Shown here piece after piece: positions 6,920 through 11,077 of a stretch of DNA of 11,077 nt. The DNA is from Ignavibacteriaceae bacterium (GTDB lineage: Bacteria > Bacteroidota > Ignavibacteria > Ignavibacteriales > Ignavibacteriaceae), in the NCBI GenBank assembly GCA_023231105.1, contig JALNWB010000137.1, positions 1 to 11,077 of the forward strand. The letters run 5' to 3'. Both the position numbers and the translations under genes were made by a program. Position 1 is the first letter of the stretch. Every line of letters begins with the position of its first letter. The notes under the pieces were generated by a model. It was not told the origin of the DNA. It made no database searches and saw only the letters and a list, made by a program, of their open reading frames with translations.

Positions 6920-8710
6920 TTAGATGACTTTGCTTATTTCTTGGTCTTTGTATTGTAATTGATAAAGTCTGTAATAGATCCCTCGTTTTGCGAGGAGCTC
7001 CTGGTGATTTCCGGTTTCTTTAATTTCACCTTTGTGCATTACAAGAATTTTATCCGCGTTCTGAATGGTTGATAGCCGATGGGCAATAACGATCGCCGTT
7101 CTTCCCACAAGTAGTTTTTCTATTGCCTGTTGAATAAGAATTTCTGTTTCTGTATCGACGCTTGAAGTTGCTTCATCTAAAATTAATATTTGAGGATTGA
7201 ACGCCAGCGCACGAGCAAAAGAAATTAATTGTTTTTGTCCAACGCTTAACGTGGCTCCGCGCTCTTTTACTTCTTCATCATATTTCTTTGGAAGAAGTTG
7301 AATAAATTTATCTGCGCCGACAAGTTCGGCAGCACGTTGAATTTGTTCATTGGTAATTTCCGGATTATTCATCCCGATATTTGATTTGATCGTTCCCGAA
7401 AAAAGAAAAACATCCTGCAGAACAATTGATATTTGCTTTCGAAGATCATGTTTATTGAGCTCCCGGATATCAATTCCGTCAACGCGAATGCATCCGCTGT
7501 TAATATCATAAAACCGCGTAAGGATATTAATGATGCTCGTTTTACCCGCTCCGGTAGCGCCAACAATAGCAACGGTCTCGCCGGGATTCACATTCAACGA
7601 AATATTTTTTAGAACGAATTCATCTTTGTTGTAAGCGAAGGAAACATTTTCAAAAGAAATTGATCCTTTAACCGAATTGAGAAATTTCGGGTCTTCCGGA
7701 TTTTTAATAAACGTTTCATCATCGAGCAATTTAAAAACTCTTTCCGAAGAAGCCATCGCCGTCTGCATGATATTATATTTTTCAGAAAGATCACGTATCG
7801 GACGGAAAAACATTTCTGTATATTGAAGAAAAGCAAAAAGCGTTCCGAGCGTAAGTACGTTATGAACAACCTCGCCCCCGCCGTACCAAATAATTAAAGC
7901 TAAAGCGATTGAGCTGATAAATTCTACACCGGGATAAAAAACCGCATAATAAAAAATTGATTCGATGTTGGCTTTTTTGTGGTCGCCGTTAATACCGGAA
8001 AATTTTTGCAGTTCTTCCTTTTCTTTATGAAAAAGCTGCATTACGGAAATTCCGGTAATATGTTCCTGCATGTAGGAATTTAATCTTGCAAGATGAAAGC
8101 GGACGTCGCGGTAGTTATCGCGGACTTTTCTTCTAAAAAGAAATGTACCATAAATAAGCACCGGCAAAATTGAAAGAGAAACAAAGGATAGTTTCCAATC
8201 CATGAAAAACATAAAACCGAGAATCCAGAGAATGATAAACACATCGCTGAAGATCATGATAATGCCGGAGGAAAAAAGTTCGTTAAGCGATTCAATATCG
8301 TTGGTTACGCGAGTAACAAGTCTTCCTATCGGGGTCTTATCAAAAAATTTTATGGCAAGTCTTTGCGTATGCGAAAATAATTTTAAGCGGATATCGTAAA
8401 TCGTTTTTTGTCCGAGATACTGTGTGTAGTAGGTTAATAAATACTGAATAGCCGATTGAAAAAACAACGTTGCAAAAAGGGCAATCGTTATCCAAAGTAA
8501 ACCGGTAAAGTTTTTATTGACGATGTAATCATCGATAGCTATTTTAGTTAAGTAGGGGCGGAGTGGTCCCAACGCTGCAACAATGATGTTGAGAAGAATA
8601 GCAAAGATAACATAGCGCTTGTATGGTTTAATAAAGGTTAACAGCCGCTTCATTAACTTTGCGTCATACGCTTTACCGAGTATCTCGTCTTCGTTTTTTT
8701 CTTGTGCCAT
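6920..8710 (-). CDS. ABC exporter half-transporter, MdlB/YheH-like subunit with catalytic Walker B
   Basis: This 596-residue protein has one transmembrane domain fused to one ATPase domain, the normal layout of a type IV (B-family) exporter half. Six likely membrane helices lie near 33-54, 71-95, 150-169, 174-192, 252-278 and 286-304. The ATPase shows A-loop Tyr360, Walker A GATGAGKT (384-391), Q-loop Gln432, signature LSVGQ (488-492; Val replaces the usual Gly), Walker B ILILDE (508-513) with catalytic Glu513, and H-loop His544. LSVGQ with an intact LDE fits the MdlB/YheH subunit of heterodimeric multidrug-type exporters; the likely partner is the gene at 9925-11077. It sits in the inner membrane; the substrate (drug, lipid or peptide) cannot be told from sequence. 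The ATG at 8710 has no strong Shine-Dalgarno. A 192-nt repeat-bearing spacer precedes it, so it may have its own promoter; fbp follows 18 nt downstream. Confidence 0.93.
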   Translation of the reverse strand: MAQEKNEDEILGKAYDAKLMKRLLTFIKPYKRYVIFAILLNIIVAALGPLRPYLTKIAIDDYIVNKNFTGLLWITIALFATLFFQSAIQYLLTYYTQYLGQKTIYDIRLKLFSHTQRLAIKFFDKTPIGRLVTRVTNDIESLNELFSSGIIMIFSDVFIILWILGFMFFMDWKLSFVSLSILPVLIYGTFLFRRKVRDNYRDVRFHLARLNSYMQEHITGISVMQLFHKEKEELQKFSGINGDHKKANIESIFYYAVFYPGVEFISSIALALIIWYGGGEVVHNVLTLGTLFAFLQYTEMFFRPIRDLSEKYNIMQTAMASSERVFKLLDDETFIKNPEDPKFLNSVKGSISFENVSFAYNKDEFVLKNISLNVNPGETVAIVGATGAGKTSIINILTRFYDINSGCIRVDGIDIRELNKHDLRKQISIVLQDVFLFSGTIKSNIGMNNPEITNEQIQRAAELVGADKFIQLLPKKYDEEVKERGATLSVGQKQLISFARALAFNPQILILDEATSSVDTETEILIQQAIEKLLVGRTAIVIAHRLSTIQNADKILVMHKGEIKETGNHQELLAKRGIYYRLYQLQYKDQEISKVI

Positions 8711-8781
8711 AGGCTGTATTTCTTGATCGTCGCCTTAGTCTTTATTCGAACATGTTTATAGAAATTACGATTTAGATTTTA

Positions 8782-8872
8782 GTATGAATGAATGATTGCA
8801 TGGATGAATGACGGCAGATATAATAAAATGATTTTATAATTTTCATGCAATCATTCAGCCATTCACTCATAC
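8782..8872. repeat. Palindromic repeat with TGAATG/GCATG arms, copy 2
   Basis: A perfect 14-bp inverted repeat (TGAATGATTGCATG at 8789-8802, complement at 8844-8857) surrounds a 41-nt AT-rich centre. Outer bases GTATGA (8782-8787) also pair with 8867-8872. The left arm extended to 8811 matches the right arm of the element at 2512-2535 at 21 of 23 bases. It lies in the spacer between the dehydrogenase and the second exporter gene, upstream of the latter, so it could influence transcription or mRNA stability. No U-tract follows, so a simple terminator is not indicated. Confidence 0.7.
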
Positions 8873-8902
8873 ATAGTATACAATCTTATTTCTTAGAATC
8901 AT

Positions 8903-9913
8903 CTATACCACTTTATGATAATTTTCTTTTGCGATAAATGATTTAATGTTTTTAATGGTTGTATCCAAAATTCTTTCAACAGCTTCAACGGAATCAAACG
9001 CCATATGTGGAGTTATGATAACGTTTTCTCTTCGAAGTAAAATATTTCTTTTCATTATTGCTTCGAGATGTTCAAGTGGAACATTCTTAGTAAGCATTTG
9101 ATTTTCTTCAAGAGCCAATTCTTCGCCTTCAAAAACATCAAGTCCGGCGCCGCCAAAAATGCCGCTATCAATTGCGTAATAAAGGGCAGATGGTTCTACT
9201 ATTCCGCTTCGTGCGGTGTTGATAAACAACGCACCCTTCTTTACCAGATGGATGTTGCGCATATTAATGAGATACTGCGTCTGTTCGGAGTAAGGACAGT
9301 GAATGGTGATAATATCGGAAGTTGAGAGAAGTTCCTCAAGCGGAACATATTTCAAGTCGAGTAATTCTTTCATTATATGATTTTCATTTGGGTCGAAAGC
9401 GATCACTTTCATTCCAAAACCCTTTGCCATTTTAATCACATGCATTCCGATACTTCCGGCGCCGATAACTCCCAGTGTTTTATTTTTAAGATCAAATCCG
9501 CGAAGTCCTTCAAGCGAATAATTCCCTTGAATAGTACGGACGTAAGCTTTGTGTAAATTTCTTGAGAGCGCAAGTATAAGCGCAAACGTATGTTCTGCAA
9601 CCGTGTTTTCACCGTAATACGGAACGTTGCAGACCGAAATTTTATTTTTCTGCGCTTCTTTCAAATTGATATGATTAAAACCAGTGCTGCGTGTTGCGAT
9701 CAGGTTTAATTTTTTTGCTTTATCAATTATCTTCTGGGTAATTTTTGAATAAATGAAGATGGAAACAACGTCAACATCTTTTATTAGCGCAACATTCTCT
9801 TCGTCCAACTTTTCTTTGTAAAAGAAAAGTTCATAATTTTTGTCGAACTGTTTTTTTACATATTTCTTTTCATCAGCAGTTATTTCGAAGAAAGCGATCT
9901 TTATTTTTGCCAT
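8903..9913 (-). CDS. NAD-dependent D-2-hydroxyacid dehydrogenase, D-lactate dehydrogenase-like
   Basis: The 336-residue protein belongs to the D-isomer-specific 2-hydroxyacid dehydrogenases, which interconvert 2-keto acids and D-2-hydroxy acids with NAD. The Rossmann motif GAGSIG is at 151-156, and Asp174 after the second strand (IAFDPN) favours NAD over NADP. The catalytic triad is visible: Arg235 in NTARSG, Glu264 in DVFEGEE and His303 in TPHMAF. The substrate-domain motif RSTGFNHI (75-82) is kept. The DVFEGEE region and the 265-300 segment leading to the His resemble D-lactate dehydrogenase-like members more than phosphoglycerate or glyoxylate types; the substrate remains inferred. The frame extends to a TTG at 9928, but that TTG lies within the Shine-Dalgarno region, so the ATG at 9913 is chosen. 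The gene begins 11 nt after the preceding ABC gene's stop, indicating cotranscription. Confidence 0.9.
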   Translation of the reverse strand: MAKIKIAFFEITADEKKYVKKQFDKNYELFFYKEKLDEENVALIKDVDVVSIFIYSKITQKIIDKAKKLNLIATRSTGFNHINLKEAQKNKISVCNVPYYGENTVAEHTFALILALSRNLHKAYVRTIQGNYSLEGLRGFDLKNKTLGVIGAGSIGMHVIKMAKGFGMKVIAFDPNENHIMKELLDLKYVPLEELLSTSDIITIHCPYSEQTQYLINMRNIHLVKKGALFINTARSGIVEPSALYYAIDSGIFGGAGLDVFEGEELALEENQMLTKNVPLEHLEAIMKRNILLRRENVIITPHMAFDSVEAVERILDTTIKNIKSFIAKENYHKVV

Positions 9914-9920
9914 GATTTTT

Positions 9921-9925
9921 CTCCT
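9921..9925 (-). promoter_or_regulatory. Ribosome binding site overlapping the upstream stop codon
   Basis: On the minus strand TGAGGAG combines the ABC gene's TGA stop with the AGGAG of the dehydrogenase, 7 nt before its ATG at 9913. This suggests translational coupling and rules against the upstream TTG start. Confidence 0.75.
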
Positions 9926-11077
9926 CAATTAAATTCTTCAATTTCTTTTTCAAGCAGTTGTTTGTAATAGATGTCGGCGTACAATTTATTTAGCGCAAGT
10001 AGCTCATCGTGTGTTCCTTCTTCGGCAATCGTTCCTTTATCAAGAACAACAATTTTATCCGCATCTTTTACCGTGGAAATTCGATGACTAATAATAATGC
10101 TCGTCCGCTCTTTCATAAACGTTTTTAAGTTCTTGAGAATTTCCTCTTCCGTGTGTGTGTCAACGGCGGAGAAGGAATCATCAAGAATTAATATTTTAGG
10201 ATCGATCACTAACGACCGTGCAATCGTTGCGCGTTGTTTTTGCCCGCCCGAAAGTGTAATGCCCCGCTCGCCGATTATGGTTTCATAACCATTTGGGAAA
10301 TCTTTTACATCTTTATCGAATTGAGCAATGCGCGAAGCCGACATCATTTTATCGCTGTTGTGTTCTTTTAATCCGTAAGTAAGATTGTTTGCAATTGAAT
10401 CGGAAAAAAGAAAAGTTTCCTGCTGAACAAAACCGATTTGTTTGCGTAATGTCGCTAGGGGAATTTTATTGATCGGTATATCATCAAGTAAAATTTCTCC
10501 TTCGGTAATATCGTACAATCGGGGAAGTAGGTTGATCATCGTTGTTTTACCAGCGCCGGTTAATCCCATAATGGCAAGCGTTGTTCCAACCGGAATTTCC
10601 AAATTGATGTTATTCAAAACTTTTGGGAGATGTTCTTGATAACTGAATGAAACATTTCTAAATGTAATTTTCCCCTTTAAATCTTTTAGTGAAAAATCAG
10701 TTTCCTCTGTTTCAACAATTTCAAACGGTTCGGCAAGAATTTTATTTAATCGTTTCATACTCGCTTCCGCTTGTTGAATAATGTTTATCACCCAGCCGAA
10801 TGCGATGATTGGCCAAATGAGCATGCCCAAATAAATGATCAGTGCAGTAACATCGCCGAGCATTAATTTATTGTTAATAACTTCCGAACCGCCAACCCAA
10901 ATAACAATAATGATTGATAACCCGGTTATCAAAAATAAGATCGGTTGAAACAACGCTTGAATTTTTACAAGCTTCATATTTCTGTGCAAATAATCTTTGC
11001 TTAGAGTTGCGAACTCGTCAATTTCGCTTTCTTCGCGAACGTAAGATTTGATAACTCTCATTCCCGAATAATTTTCC
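9925..11077 (-). CDS. ABC exporter half-transporter, MdlA/YheI-like subunit with degenerate Walker B (partial, 5' end outside window)
   Basis: The reading frame stays open to the right edge (ENYSG precedes the Met at 11061), so this is the C-terminal 383 residues of a longer exporter half and that Met is not the real start. Visible are the end of the transmembrane domain, with helices near 43-63 and 75-100, and a full ATPase domain. In visible-residue numbering the motifs are A-loop Tyr146, Walker A GLTGAGKT (171-178), signature LSGGQ (275-279), Walker B ILILDD (295-300) and H-loop His331. Asp300 replaces the catalytic Glu, and the following SFSAVDTHTE fits MdlA/YheI-type subunits that pair with a partner carrying the intact site. 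The partner is probably the gene at 6920-8710. The pair would form an inner-membrane efflux or lipid exporter of unknown substrate. The dehydrogenase follows 11 nt after the stop. Confidence 0.92.
   Translation of the reverse strand, partial: ENYSGMRVIKSYVREESEIDEFATLSKDYLHRNMKLVKIQALFQPILFLITGLSIIIVIWVGGSEVINNKLMLGDVTALIIYLGMLIWPIIAFGWVINIIQQAEASMKRLNKILAEPFEIVETEETDFSLKDLKGKITFRNVSFSYQEHLPKVLNNINLEIPVGTTLAIMGLTGAGKTTMINLLPRLYDITEGEILLDDIPINKIPLATLRKQIGFVQQETFLFSDSIANNLTYGLKEHNSDKMMSASRIAQFDKDVKDFPNGYETIIGERGITLSGGQKQRATIARSLVIDPKILILDDSFSAVDTHTEEEILKNLKTFMKERTSIIISHRISTVKDADKIVVLDKGTIAEEGTHDELLALNKLYADIYYKQLLEKEIEEFN

Noticed and set aside
9914..9928. TTG start extending the dehydrogenase by 5 residues
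   Set aside because: The TTG lies in the AGGAG region itself; the ATG at 9913 has normal spacing and a normal family N-terminus.

Overview
This is an AT-rich bacterial window holding eight protein-coding genes, two of them cut by the window edges. It probably comes from the Bacteroidota/Chlorobi side of the tree, most likely Ignavibacteria or a close relative; this is inferred, not proven. The clues are a TonB-dependent outer-membrane protein with a carboxypeptidase-regulatory-like N-terminal domain, a class I fructose-1,6-bisphosphatase close to the enterobacterial type, clear AGGAG ribosome binding sites on several genes (unlike typical Bacteroidia), and AT-rich intergenic spacers filled with palindromic repeats.

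Left part (1-3035): a minus-strand gene running off the left edge encodes a secreted protein with a ricin-type beta-trefoil lectin domain followed by a long helical region. Next comes a minus-strand PhzF-family isomerase, then a divergently transcribed GNAT acetyltransferase.

Middle (3036-5878): a plus-strand TonB-dependent receptor-like outer-membrane barrel protein sits between two mosaic palindromic repeat elements that share modules.

Right part (5879-11077), all on the minus strand. In transcription order it reads: an MdlA/YheI-like half ABC exporter (5' end outside the window), a D-2-hydroxyacid dehydrogenase 11 nt downstream, a 192-nt spacer with a second type of palindromic repeat, an MdlB/YheH-like half ABC exporter, and fructose-1,6-bisphosphatase 18 nt after that. 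The two half-transporters look like partners in an asymmetric heterodimeric exporter: one has a degenerate Walker B (Asp for Glu), the other a non-standard LSVGQ signature, and both deviations fall in the same composite ATP site. The dehydrogenase separates the pair, and the bisphosphatase probably shares a transcript with the second half.

I saw no tRNA, rRNA, insertion sequence, CRISPR array or integrase. The most unusual material is the N-terminal-lectin/helical secreted protein at the left edge and two families of dispersed intergenic palindromes, one near 2447-2535 and 8782-8872, the other near 3062-3213 and 5741-5838. No intergenic gap exceeds 300 bases.
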